NCBI RefSeq assembly: GCF_903969135.1
Contig: NZ_LR824569.1
Coordinates: 4,857,001 to 4,921,000 of the forward strand
Source of the DNA: Chryseobacterium sp. JV274
GTDB taxonomy: Bacteria; Bacteroidota; Bacteroidia; Flavobacteriales; Weeksellaceae
Length of the DNA: 64,000 nucleotides
Direction: 5' to 3'
Below the pieces are notes generated by a model, which saw nothing but the letters and a program-made list of their open reading frames with translations, had not been told where the DNA came from and did not search any database. The position numbers and the translations under genes are program-made. Below are positions 15,721-24,676 of this stretch, piece by piece. How positions within the stretch are numbered: the stretch's first letter is position 1; every line of letters begins with the position of its first letter.

Positions 15721-18330
15721 TTACATCGGACCGCCTTGCTGGTCGTCTCCGGCTGCATTGGAATTGATATCTTTTTTCTTTTTAGGCTGATCTACTTTTT
15801 CACCCTGCTTAAATCTGTAGGTTAGAGAAATAGAAAACTGTCTTGGCTGCCACTGCATATAGTTTCTTCTTGTGTAATCCTCATTGAAACTAAGTACTTC
15901 TCTGCTTCTCGTATTGAAAATATCCTGAATATTGAAGGAAATGGTTCCGTCTCCTTTCCAGATCGTTTTGGAAGCACCAAGGTTCAGCGCGTACATATCC
16001 TGAGTATTCTGGTTGGCAGATTTCTGTGCTCCTCTATAGAATCCCTGTAACTGTACACTTAATGTTTTATCAAGTTTAAAGGTTGTATTAAGACGTGCTC
16101 TGGTAGAAAAACCATTTCCTGTAAAATCCATATTTCGGGTTTGCTGCAACTTATTTTTATCAAGAGCATCATAATAAGCAATTCCGGTGGTTTTATAGCC
16201 GAACATGTCTAAGCTACCCATTATTTTTAGCCACGCAAAAGGATCATAGGTAAAGTTAAGATCCAAACCATAACGTTCATCATTTCCAAGGTTGATAGGT
16301 TTTGTATAGAATACTCCCAGACTTTCATCAGGTCTGTACACTAACATTTTAGTATCATCAGTGGCGTGTCTGTAGTATAGGGTAGGATTAATAGTAAACT
16401 TTTTTCTTGTAATATTATACCCTACTTCAAATGAATCTACATATGATGGGTTAAGATCTATGTTTCCTTCAAAAATATTCTGACTGTTGCTGTAATTCGG
16501 GAAAGGAACCATGAAGAAAGATCTTGGCCTGTCTATTCTACGGGAATAATTAACCAAAATCTGATTGTTCTTAGATACATCATAGCTTAAGAATATACTC
16601 GGAAATAAATTGTTGTAGTTTTTTGTTTTATTTAATTGTGGATCATTAGGATTTTGATTGATGTAATTGATCTTTACATTGGAAAGCTCATCTCTTAAAC
16701 CAAGCTGATAAGCAAATTTTTCTCCGATTTTACTTTTAAACTGTAAATAGAAAGCATTGAAGATCTCTCTGTAATCCGTATCGTTATTATAGTTCGGGAT
16801 ATAAGGATTATTGGAAGTACTGCTTACAAAATTATTATAAGTATTATCATTCACATCCAATCTGTATCCTGCTTCAAGTTTAGATTTTTCTCCTATTGGT
16901 AATTCATAATCAGCTTTACCAATAATCGTTTTACTTACAGAATGTCTTCTGGTAATATCCTGTACATCAGGAAGCAGGTCATTGGTCTCAAGAATATTTG
17001 CATTATTATTACTTCTGTTTCTCTGTAAACTTAATGATACGGATAAATTCTGACCATTATCATCAAATTTGTGGTCTAAACCTACATCTCCCTGGAAGGC
17101 AAGGTTATTAAATATCGTTTTAGAATCTCTTTGTCCGTAAGGGTTTAATAATTGCCATGTTCCTGCAGTTCCATTTGGATCTGACGGGTCTTTGAAAAAT
17201 CTGTGAAAACTATCATAAGTCTGCAAAAGTTCATTGCCATCTCCTTCAAATGTTCTGACCAATCCTGTTACATTAATCGATGTTTTGTCAGACAGATCAT
17301 ACACAAAACCCGCACTTACATTATAATTTTTATTATAGGTTTTACTGGTAGAATTTTGCAGCTGATGTACAAGAACATCATTTGGCTGGGTATTAGGAAA
17401 AATCTTAGGAAAAGTAATATTGTGATAAGTCGTTTCTGAATTATTTTTAGTTTTGTTTTCCGTATAGCCTCCTCCGCCGTTTACAAACCATGTCCAGTTA
17501 TTTTTTCTCCAGCTCAGATTGGTATTAAGCGAGGTTCTTGGGAAATATCCTAATGACCCTACAACGCTACCGTTAAATCCTATTTTTTTGTTCTTTTTAA
17601 GGATGATATTAAGGATACCGGAAGTTCCGCTTGCTTCAAATTTAGAAGAAGGGTTGGTAATGACTTCAATTCTTTCAATCTGATCAGCCGGGATACTTTG
17701 TAAGGCATTGGCACCATCATCTATTCCCAGAAGAGCAGAAGGTTTTCCGTTGATCAGAAATTTTACATTGGTACTTCCCCTCATAGAAACCGTTCCGTCT
17801 GTATCTACAGAAACTGAAGGAACGTTGGTCAATACATCCTGAAGACTTCCTCCTTTACTCACGATATCCTGTGAAGGATCATATGTTTTCTTATCAAGTT
17901 CTACTTTATAAGGCTTAGCTGCTGAAGCGGTGATTACAACACCCTGGATTTCTTTTGTTTTTCCATCAATGGTTGTAGCCGCTTCTGGCTCTATAGATAA
18001 TGCCCCGATATTACCCGCTATTGCAATATTTTTGCTGACTACACTCTTTTTGTAATCAATAGCTTCTACGGTGATATCATAATCTCCCGGTATAAGCTCA
18101 AGTTTATACTGCCCCTTTTCATCTGTCAGTACAGCATCACTTAATGCCTTGTTTACTTTATTGCTGAATGTTACAGAGGCATAGGGAACCGGTTGGTTTT
18201 TTTTGTTGACAATGATTCCTGAAACTCCAGCCTTCTCCTGTGCAAAAGCCATCGCCGCGGCTGAAAGTACTAACGTAAGTCCTAAAGTTTTTCTGGTGAA
18301 AATATTGACAATTTCTGTCTTATTCTTCAT
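15721..18330 (-). CDS. Outer-membrane beta-barrel protein with TonB-receptor-like plug
   Basis: An 869-residue outer-membrane protein. Signal peptide 1-30 (ends AMAFAQ). A carboxypeptidase-regulatory-like beta domain follows (about 33-120, VSGIIVNKKNQPVPYASV), then a plug-like domain (about 130-250; LQDVLTNVPSVSVDTDGTV and IERIEVITNPSSKFEASG) and a large barrel (about 255-845) with many aromatic alternating strands. This layout matches the flavobacterial barrel family related to TonB-dependent transporters. No SusD-like partner lies next to it, so a polysaccharide-uptake role is not supported; iron complexes or peptides are possible. The C-terminus is a hydrophilic DQPKKKKDINSNA stretch after the last strand. 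Confidence 0.9.
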   Translation of the reverse strand: MKNKTEIVNIFTRKTLGLTLVLSAAAMAFAQEKAGVSGIIVNKKNQPVPYASVTFSNKVNKALSDAVLTDEKGQYKLELIPGDYDITVEAIDYKKSVVSKNIAIAGNIGALSIEPEAATTIDGKTKEIQGVVITASAAKPYKVELDKKTYDPSQDIVSKGGSLQDVLTNVPSVSVDTDGTVSMRGSTNVKFLINGKPSALLGIDDGANALQSIPADQIERIEVITNPSSKFEASGTSGILNIILKKNKKIGFNGSVVGSLGYFPRTSLNTNLSWRKNNWTWFVNGGGGYTENKTKNNSETTYHNITFPKIFPNTQPNDVLVHQLQNSTSKTYNKNYNVSAGFVYDLSDKTSINVTGLVRTFEGDGNELLQTYDSFHRFFKDPSDPNGTAGTWQLLNPYGQRDSKTIFNNLAFQGDVGLDHKFDDNGQNLSVSLSLQRNRSNNNANILETNDLLPDVQDITRRHSVSKTIIGKADYELPIGEKSKLEAGYRLDVNDNTYNNFVSSTSNNPYIPNYNNDTDYREIFNAFYLQFKSKIGEKFAYQLGLRDELSNVKINYINQNPNDPQLNKTKNYNNLFPSIFLSYDVSKNNQILVNYSRRIDRPRSFFMVPFPNYSNSQNIFEGNIDLNPSYVDSFEVGYNITRKKFTINPTLYYRHATDDTKMLVYRPDESLGVFYTKPINLGNDERYGLDLNFTYDPFAWLKIMGSLDMFGYKTTGIAYYDALDKNKLQQTRNMDFTGNGFSTRARLNTTFKLDKTLSVQLQGFYRGAQKSANQNTQDMYALNLGASKTIWKGDGTISFNIQDIFNTRSREVLSFNEDYTRRNYMQWQPRQFSISLTYRFKQGEKVDQPKKKKDINSNAAGDDQQGGPM

Positions 18331-18463
18331 AGGTTATTTTTTTGTATAAAATCGTAAAAGGATAACCCATAATATTTCGAATATCTATATCAATTTGATT
18401 TTCAAAATATTATGATTATTTATTGTTTTTCTAACTGTATAAATTTTTAGGTGCTTTCTAAAC

Positions 18464-19489
18464 TTATTTTATATTTTTTGAGTTGAGCCAGTCCTGGTAA
18501 GCCTTTGCATTTACAGCATGTTCTTCAGCACTTGCCGTAAACTTATGGTATCCAAATCTTGCCGGATCAGCACACATAAATATATAATTGTTGTTTTCTG
18601 CATTTAAAACAGCATCAATCGAATTTTTATCCACTACACAGATGGGTCCCGGAGGAATACCTGCGTTTGCATAAGTGTTGTAGGGTGATGGTGTAGACAA
18701 ATGCTTATATAATACTCTTTTAATAGATTCTTTAAAATTAGTCTGCTTATTAATTGCGTAGATCACCGTAGGGTCAGACTGAAGTTTCATCCCTTTCCTG
18801 TAACGGTTTAAATACAATCCGGCAATCGTTTTCATTTCATCCTTTTTTCCTCCTGATTCCTTATAAACAATAGAAGCCAGTGCATAGATCTGATCTCTTG
18901 TAAGGCCAGACTGCTGTTCTTTATTTTTTCTTTCACTCGTCCAGAAATCATTGTACTGATTTTCAAACTTTGCAAAAAATTCTCGTGGGCTTACAGTCCA
19001 GAAGAAATTATAAGTGTCAATGAAGAAATATTTTTTTAAGTCTTCAACATTTTTATAGCCTTTCTCCTGTGCCACAGCATCCAGATCATTTATAAAATGT
19101 AACGAATCAATTTCCGTTTTTTTGGTCACCTTACCAATCATCTGATACATATCTCCAAAATCCCCGATTCTGTAAGAATTTGCCGTTTGGTTACCTGCTT
19201 TGATCATATTGACAAGGTTCTTATTTCCTGTTCCGCTCTGGATATGATAACGTCCCGCTTTAAAATTAGAATCAAGACCTTTTTCTTTAGCCACAGCTTC
19301 AAAAGATTCCCTGTCTTTAATATAAGGAGCAATAGAATCGAGGATCTGTTTAAAACCTGCTCTATGAGGAATCAGAACATAACCGTCTTTTTCTACGTTA
19401 TTTCCTAAATATTTATTATAAAATCTCAAACCAAAAAATCCTGCGGCTACAAAAACCAGCAGAATGATAATGAGAATAGCTTTTTTCAT
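18464..19489 (-). CDS. mltG: Endolytic murein transglycosylase MltG
   Basis: A 341-residue inner-membrane lytic transglycosylase that cuts nascent glycan strands and may set their length. One N-terminal transmembrane helix (5-24); LysM-like subdomain about 40-100; catalytic YceG domain about 130-335. Signatures: ASIVYKESGG, SDPTVIYA, SPYNTY and AGIPPGPI. In most MltG proteins the first of these reads EKE; here the first Glu is Tyr and only the second remains. It begins 32 bases after dapF, so two peptidoglycan genes share an operon. Confidence 0.93.
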   Translation of the reverse strand: MKKAILIIILLVFVAAGFFGLRFYNKYLGNNVEKDGYVLIPHRAGFKQILDSIAPYIKDRESFEAVAKEKGLDSNFKAGRYHIQSGTGNKNLVNMIKAGNQTANSYRIGDFGDMYQMIGKVTKKTEIDSLHFINDLDAVAQEKGYKNVEDLKKYFFIDTYNFFWTVSPREFFAKFENQYNDFWTSERKNKEQQSGLTRDQIYALASIVYKESGGKKDEMKTIAGLYLNRYRKGMKLQSDPTVIYAINKQTNFKESIKRVLYKHLSTPSPYNTYANAGIPPGPICVVDKNSIDAVLNAENNNYIFMCADPARFGYHKFTASAEEHAVNAKAYQDWLNSKNIK

Positions 19490-19521
19490 TCTTATTAAAT
19501 GTTGATTAAAAGTTTTTGTTT

Positions 19522-20289
19522 TTAAAGAAGATCTGTTTTACCTCTAAAAACTTGCTTTGCAGGACCTTCCAGCCAAATATTCTGGAATGTATCTCCGCTT
19601 TTTTCAGCATATACCTTAAGGTTTCCGCCTAAAGTTTTAACTTTTACAGAGGTTAGATTGTGTTTTTGAAGAAAAGTTAAAGCAGAAGCAGTAACTCCTG
19701 TTCCGCAACTGTAAGTTTCGTCCTCAACGCCTCGTTCATAGGTTCTTACAAAAATTTCATCATCAGAAATTTTTTCTACAAAGTTTACATTGATTCCTTT
19801 TTCTTTATAATTTTCTGAATTTCTGATCCCGTTTCCTTCAGTATACACGTTGTAATCGGGAAGATTTTCTACATATTTTACGTAATGTGGAGATCCTGTA
19901 TTCAGAACAAAGTCATTTCCGTCTTGTGAAATGGTATTCACATTAATCATTTTCAATTTAATGATCCCGTTATGGATTTCAGCTTCATGCGCTCCGTCTG
20001 TTGCAATGAATTTGCATTTATCTTCAAAGATGTCAAGGAAAAAAGCAAAAGCTACAAGACATCTTCCTCCGTTTCCGCACATGGTACTTTCTCCTCCGTC
20101 AGAATTGTAGTAAACCATTTTGAAATCATAGTTCGGATCGTTTTCCAATAGAATAAGGCCGTCAGCACCTATTCCAAAACGTCTGTCACATAATTTTTCA
20201 ATACTGTTTTTATCTTTAGTAAACTGCAGATCACGGTTGTCTACCATTACGAAATCATTTCCTGTTCCCTGATATTTATAAAATTCCAT
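19522..20289 (-). CDS. dapF: Diaminopimelate epimerase
   Basis: A 255-residue cytosolic enzyme converting LL- to meso-diaminopimelate for lysine and peptidoglycan synthesis. Cofactor-free racemase with two catalytic cysteines: Cys71 in MCGNGGRC and Cys195 in SCGTG. The N-terminal GTGNDFVMVDN and RRFGIGADG motifs are present. Length is a little below the usual ~275. A TAATTTTG box lies 23 bases upstream and mltG follows directly. Confidence 0.96.
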   Translation of the reverse strand: MEFYKYQGTGNDFVMVDNRDLQFTKDKNSIEKLCDRRFGIGADGLILLENDPNYDFKMVYYNSDGGESTMCGNGGRCLVAFAFFLDIFEDKCKFIATDGAHEAEIHNGIIKLKMINVNTISQDGNDFVLNTGSPHYVKYVENLPDYNVYTEGNGIRNSENYKEKGINVNFVEKISDDEIFVRTYERGVEDETYSCGTGVTASALTFLQKHNLTSVKVKTLGGNLKVYAEKSGDTFQNIWLEGPAKQVFRGKTDLL

Positions 20290-20312
20290 ATTTTTTTGTC
20301 TAAATGAAGAAG

Positions 20313-20320
20313 CAAAATTA
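20313..20320 (-). promoter_or_regulatory. -7 box TAATTTTG of dapF-mltG
   Basis: Minus-strand TAnnTTTG match, 23 bases before the ATG at 20289. Confidence 0.5.
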
Positions 20321-20336
20321 ATATATTTAAAATGAA

Positions 20337-20362
20337 AAACGAACAGTGTTAACTGTTCGTTT
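20337..20362 (-). terminator. Terminator of the low-complexity lipoprotein gene
   Basis: AAACGAACAGT / ACTGTTCGTTT, loop of four, followed on the minus strand by TTTTTCATTTTAAA. Confidence 0.85.
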
Positions 20363-20379
20363 CCTTATTTATAATCGTT

Positions 20380-21060
20380 TTATCTAAAGCCGCCTCCGCC
20401 GCTCTGTTGTCTGTTTGAACCACTGCTTTGGCCGCTGGAACTGTTTCTGAACCCACCGCCGGAAGATTCTGATCTGGTGCTGTTTTGGCTGCCGCTGTTT
20501 TGGTTTCTGAATCCACTGTTATTTTGGGTACTCTGACTATTCTGGTTACCGCTGCTTTGGTTTCTGAATCCGCTGTTACTGTTGGAATTTCTGAATCCGC
20601 TGTTGTTTTGGTTACCCTGATTGTTCTGATTACCATTGTTCTGGTTTCTGAATCCACTATTGCTATTGGAGTTTCTATTATTATTGAATCCTCCGTTATT
20701 ATTGTACGAACCGTTACTATTCGTTGTACGCGTGTTCTGGAATCCGTTTTGAGGTCTCGATGAAGAAGAAGATCTTCTTTCTACATAGACTTTTCTTCTG
20801 GAGTTATTATAATTGTCATAGTAATAAGGAATTCCATTATCATAGTAGTAATTAACGTTGTTTCTGTAATAATACCCGTCATTACCATAATATCCTCCAT
20901 TTCCGTAATATCCGGAAGGTGCATAGTAATATCCGTTGTTATAATAGGGATCTCCATATCCATAATTTCCATTGCTTCCGTATCCGTCGGTATATGCTAA
21001 ACAAGAGGTTAAGCTGGTAATAGCAAAAATACTGACTGCTATTTTGAATAAATTTTTCAT
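20380..21060 (-). CDS. Low-complexity Gly/Tyr/Asn/Ser-rich lipoprotein with GFRN repeats
   Basis: A 226-residue lipoprotein: signal with lipobox LTSC (lipidated Cys20). Residues 25-85 are Tyr/Gly/Asn-rich (YYYAPSGYYGNGGYYGNDG style). After a short basic linker with VYVERRSSSSS (91-101), residues 105-226 are Asn/Ser/Gln/Gly-rich with the tetrapeptide GFRN repeated six times and a final GGGGFR. No globular domain is visible, so it is probably an extended, surface or periplasmic, possibly adhesive or scaffold protein. It starts 4 bases after the pnuC stop and is likely co-transcribed. The repeats keep other frames open; those are shadows. Confidence 0.8.
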   Translation of the reverse strand: MKNLFKIAVSIFAITSLTSCLAYTDGYGSNGNYGYGDPYYNNGYYYAPSGYYGNGGYYGNDGYYYRNNVNYYYDNGIPYYYDNYNNSRRKVYVERRSSSSSRPQNGFQNTRTTNSNGSYNNNGGFNNNRNSNSNSGFRNQNNGNQNNQGNQNNSGFRNSNSNSGFRNQSSGNQNSQSTQNNSGFRNQNSGSQNSTRSESSGGGFRNSSSGQSSGSNRQQSGGGGFR

Positions 21061-21064
21061 GACT

Positions 21065-21736
21065 TTATTGTACTTTTTTTTCTTTAAAACTTTTTTTCCA
21101 ATTGAGGTATCCTAAGATAGCCATTATAGTAAATACCAAATATTGAACCGAAGTGATTCCAAATCCCTTAAAAATCATCATAGGGATGCAGATAATATCT
21201 CCGATAATCCAGAAAATCCAGCTGTCAATGCGCTGTTTGGCCATCAACCACATTCCTACTAAAAATATTGAAGTGGTGAAAACATCCATCCAATTTGCCA
21301 AGTCCAGGTGATACAATCCTAAACTGGCTCCCTCCATAGAAAACTGATTATCAATATAAGGCTTATAATAATAAATAAGAGTAACCAGTGCCAGACTCAG
21401 TATGAAAAGCAGGGCAGCATGAGTCCATTCTTTTCGGGTGGCCCAGGTAACTTCTACATGAACATGATCTTCAGAATTTCTGGCCCATAGAACCCAGCCA
21501 TAAATACTCATAACAGAATAATAGACATTGATTATGCAGTCTCCTAACAGCCCGGCATTGAAAAGAAGATATACGTAGATCAGAGTTGAAATAATGCCGG
21601 TAGGGTATACCCATATATTTTTCTTAATGGAAAAAAATACGCTGAGTATTCCGAAAATAGCACCTGATGCTTCCAATGTAATCTGTAAAGAATCATAGCT
21701 TTCATAAGGCTTTACAAAAAGATCATATAAATTCAT
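21065..21736 (-). CDS. pnuC: PnuC-family nicotinamide riboside transporter
   Basis: An inner-membrane facilitator for nicotinamide riboside, feeding NAD synthesis. It has 223 residues from the ATG at 21736. The frame is open to a TTG at 21754, but a TATTTTTG -7 box lies between, so the ATG is preferred. Seven or so transmembrane helices; family signatures NIWVYPTGIISTLIYVYLLF, SIYGWVLW and IDSWIFWIIGDI. It could be a PnuC relative for thiamine (PnuT) or another vitamin; no adjacent kinase or riboswitch helps decide. Confidence 0.9.
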   Translation of the reverse strand: MNLYDLFVKPYESYDSLQITLEASGAIFGILSVFFSIKKNIWVYPTGIISTLIYVYLLFNAGLLGDCIINVYYSVMSIYGWVLWARNSEDHVHVEVTWATRKEWTHAALLFILSLALVTLIYYYKPYIDNQFSMEGASLGLYHLDLANWMDVFTTSIFLVGMWLMAKQRIDSWIFWIIGDIICIPMMIFKGFGITSVQYLVFTIMAILGYLNWKKSFKEKKVQ

Positions 21737-21741
21737 GCAAT

Positions 21742-21749
21742 CAAAAATA
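21742..21749 (-). promoter_or_regulatory. -7 box TATTTTTG of pnuC
   Basis: Minus-strand TAnnTTTG match five bases before the ATG at 21736, implying a leaderless or near-leaderless message. Confidence 0.5.
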
Positions 21750-21900
21750 AGCAAAAATATGGACTTTTTAAAATGGATTATATAATATGTTGCTCAGGTT
21801 TTTAAAAACTTTATGTAAAATAAATGACGAAAGTTTAACGATAAACGTGGGAGTTCCTAAATTTTTTATATTTTCGTAAATCCTTAATAAATAAAAAAAC

Positions 21901-23418
21901 ATGTCGAAAATTTGGGTTAAAAAGCCACTAAGTGCCTATGAGGCAGATATGAAGAAAAGTGAGCTGAAGAAAGTCCTTGGAAAATGGAGTTTAACAGCAA
22001 TTGGAGTGGGTGCTATCATCGGTGGTGGAATCTTTGTTCTTACGGGAACAGGAGCCTATTATCACGCAGGACCAGCACTTGCCATTTCCTTTATCATAGC
22101 AGGTATTGCCTGTGTTTTTGCTGCATTGTGCTATGCAGAGTTTGCATCCATTATTCCTGTAGAAGGTTCAGCTTATGCTTATGCCTATGGAACGGTAGGA
22201 GAAATTTTTGCATGGGCCATGGGGTGGTGTCTCATCCTCGAATATGCCATGGCGAGTATGGCCGTTTCGGTGAGCTGGTCCGGATATTTTAACAAATTTT
22301 TGAAAATCTTTAATATTCATTTACCGGCTTATCTTACATCAGATCCTGCCAGTTATACAGGAGATGGTTTTTCAATGAACCTGCCGGCATTTATTCTTGT
22401 TCTTTTAATTACTGCATTATTGGTAAAAGGAACTAAAGAAGCAGCAGGGGCTAATAACCTGATTGTTTTGATGAAAACTTCTGCCGTTATTTTTGTAATT
22501 ATTGCAGGAGTATATATTATTTTTTCTAATACTGATCTTTACAACGCTGTAGATGGTGTAAAAAACTGGAAACCTTTTATTCCGGATCAGGTACAGATCA
22601 GAAATTCTGAAGGGGATATGGTCTCTGCCTATGGTATTAAAGGAATTATTTCCGGTGCAGCAGCTATTTTCTTTGCTTATATTGGTTTTGATGCTGTTTC
22701 TACACAGGCAGGAGAAGCTATTAATCCTAAAAAAGATGTGCCTTTTGCAATTATTGCATCACTATTGGTGTGTACAGCGCTTTATATTTGTGTATCGCTT
22801 GTATTAACAGGGATGATGCATTATACAGACTTTAACCCTGAAGGTAAATATCCTGATGCAATCAAAGCGCCTGTAGCGTATGCATTTGAAATTGCAGGAA
22901 AGCACTGGGCAAGTAATGTAGTAACCATCGCCGCAACAGTAGGATTGATCTCTGTAGTAATGGTAATGATGATGGGGCAGTCAAGAATCTTCATCGGTAT
23001 GGCAAAAGACGGATTGATTCCTAAATTTTTCGGAGAACTTCACCCAAAAACAAAAACACCTTACAAAGGAATTATTTTGTTGGGAATTGTAGTGGCTTTG
23101 ATCGCAGCATTTACTCCAATTTCAACATTGGCAGATATGACAAGTTTTGGAACCCTGTTTGCATTTACATTGGTTTGTATTGCCGTTTGGGTAATGAGAA
23201 AAAAAGAACCTAATTTGATAAGACCTTTCAAAGTTCCGGCTTACAAAATAGTGGTGGCATTGGGAGTGTTTATCAATATCTATTTGATATTTAACTTAAG
23301 TGCTCATGCATTGGAACTTTCTGCTGTATGGTTGTTCTTAGGAGGTTTGGTGTATTTCCTTTACGGAAAATCAAACAGTAAACTTAATAATCCTGAAAAA
23401 TATCAGAACCAAGATTAA
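21901..23418 (+). CDS. APC-family amino-acid permease
   Basis: A 505-residue inner-membrane transporter with 12 or more helices. The first helix carries GVGAIIGGGIFVLTG, the unwound substrate-binding segment of the APC superfamily. GFDAVSTQAGEAINPKKDVPFAI (about 262-284) is the conserved helix-6 region and cytoplasmic loop of the cationic amino-acid transporter (CAT/YfnA) subgroup. Likely proton-coupled uptake of amino acids. It stands alone between a divergent pnuC and the propeller gene, with its own UUCG terminator. Confidence 0.92.
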   Translation: MSKIWVKKPLSAYEADMKKSELKKVLGKWSLTAIGVGAIIGGGIFVLTGTGAYYHAGPALAISFIIAGIACVFAALCYAEFASIIPVEGSAYAYAYGTVGEIFAWAMGWCLILEYAMASMAVSVSWSGYFNKFLKIFNIHLPAYLTSDPASYTGDGFSMNLPAFILVLLITALLVKGTKEAAGANNLIVLMKTSAVIFVIIAGVYIIFSNTDLYNAVDGVKNWKPFIPDQVQIRNSEGDMVSAYGIKGIISGAAAIFFAYIGFDAVSTQAGEAINPKKDVPFAIIASLLVCTALYICVSLVLTGMMHYTDFNPEGKYPDAIKAPVAYAFEIAGKHWASNVVTIAATVGLISVVMVMMMGQSRIFIGMAKDGLIPKFFGELHPKTKTPYKGIILLGIVVALIAAFTPISTLADMTSFGTLFAFTLVCIAVWVMRKKEPNLIRPFKVPAYKIVVALGVFINIYLIFNLSAHALELSAVWLFLGGLVYFLYGKSNSKLNNPEKYQNQD

Positions 23419-23427
23419 TAATAATAT

Positions 23428-23450
23428 AAACCGCTTCGGCGGTTTTTTTT
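23428..23450 (+). terminator. Terminator with UUCG tetraloop
   Basis: AAACCGC-TTCG-GCGGTTT followed by TTTTT: a classic stable tetraloop hairpin directly after the permease. Confidence 0.9.
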
Positions 23451-23466
23451 GTCCCAATACTATTAT

Positions 23467-24498
23467 ATGAAAAAGTTTTTTTCCATTTTATTCCTGTCCG
23501 CAGGACTTACAGCATTTTCCCAGCAAGTGGAAAGTTTTGAAACCATTCTTAATGATAAAATCAGCATCAGAGCGCTGGAATTATATGATAATAAGGTCTG
23601 GTATAGCGGTACAGATTCCAAATTCGGGTTTGTAGATCTGAAAGATTATAAAAATCAGAAGCAGATAAAACTGTCTGAGGAAAAGCTTCAGTTCAGAACG
23701 CTGGCACAGGATAAAACCTCTTTTTATGCCATCAACATTGAAAGCCCTGCTTACTTCTTTAAAATTGATAAAAAAGATCTGAAATCACAGATTGTCTTTA
23801 AAGATACTGCTAAAACCGCTTTCTATGATGCTTTACATTTTGTAAAGGATGGATATGGTATAACGTTCAGTGATCCTGATAAAAATCTTTTGATGAAGCT
23901 GGCATTATTATTCCCTCACAAGAAAATGTACGATGTGTGGAATCCTCCAATGGGTAATCACGAGGCAGTAAGACTTAAGGAAGGGGAAGCCGCATTTGCT
24001 GCCAGCAATACAAATATTGCTTCCTACAAGGATATTCTCTGGATTGCAACGGGCGGGAAAGCTTCCAGGATCTTTAAGCAGAAGGGATTGGACTGGAAAA
24101 TTATAGAAACACCTTTCATTCAGGGAGAATCTTCACAAGGAATGTATTCTATCGATTTTTTTGAAGACCGTTTCGGGATTGCAGCAGGAGGGGATTATAC
24201 CAGGCAGGATGCCAATATGAACAATATTGCAACCACTATTGATGCTGGTGAGACCTGGCAGATTCAGGCTTCAGGACAGAATGCGGGATATATAACCTGT
24301 GTGAAGATTAAGCCCGGATCAAAAGGAAAAGAAATCATTGCAGTTGGAGACAAGCATGTCAGTTATTCTTCAGATTTTGGAAAGACATGGAAGAAAATTT
24401 CTGATGAGAAAGGTTTTTTCGTCTGCCAATGGATTGATGGAAACAATGTAGTTTTTGCCGGAAATAATAAAATCGCGGTAATGAAATTAAAATTTTAA
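23467..24498 (+). CDS. Exported Ycf48-like/BNR-repeat beta-propeller protein
   Basis: A 343-residue protein from the ATG at 23467; the frame runs back to a TTG at 23449 inside the preceding terminator T-run, which is an unlikely start. Signal peptide 1-19 (ends FSQ). The rest is a beta-propeller with Asp-box-like turns, for example TIDAGETWQ and SSDFGKTWKK near 258-266 and 302-311. Similar proteins are annotated as oxidoreductases or photosystem-assembly-like (Ycf48) by fold only; enzymatic activity is not supported. Location periplasm or surface; partner unknown. Confidence 0.85.
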   Translation: MKKFFSILFLSAGLTAFSQQVESFETILNDKISIRALELYDNKVWYSGTDSKFGFVDLKDYKNQKQIKLSEEKLQFRTLAQDKTSFYAINIESPAYFFKIDKKDLKSQIVFKDTAKTAFYDALHFVKDGYGITFSDPDKNLLMKLALLFPHKKMYDVWNPPMGNHEAVRLKEGEAAFAASNTNIASYKDILWIATGGKASRIFKQKGLDWKIIETPFIQGESSQGMYSIDFFEDRFGIAAGGDYTRQDANMNNIATTIDAGETWQIQASGQNAGYITCVKIKPGSKGKEIIAVGDKHVSYSSDFGKTWKKISDEKGFFVCQWIDGNNVVFAGNNKIAVMKLKF

Positions 24499-24676
24499 AT
24501 ATCAGGAATAGAATTTATCACTATTTGCCAAAAGCCTGGCCATATGTATTTAGACTCATTATAAAATAGAACCTAATATAATTCATAGGTTAAAATTCAT
24601 AACTAATGGTTAATTTTGTAAGATGAAATTTTAATAGTGTTAAATTTCATACTCTTATAAAATTTTAAATTTCAAA

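Noticed and set aside
20349..20763. Open frames on both strands across the low-complexity lipoprotein
   Set aside because: They are by-products of the repeated GFRN/Asn/Ser codons; neither has a signal, a plausible start or protein-like composition, while the 20380-21060 frame has a clear lipoprotein signal and terminator.
21984..22292. 102-codon plus-strand frame inside the permease
   Set aside because: Out-of-frame shadow of the APC permease; Cys/Arg-rich and unlike any family.
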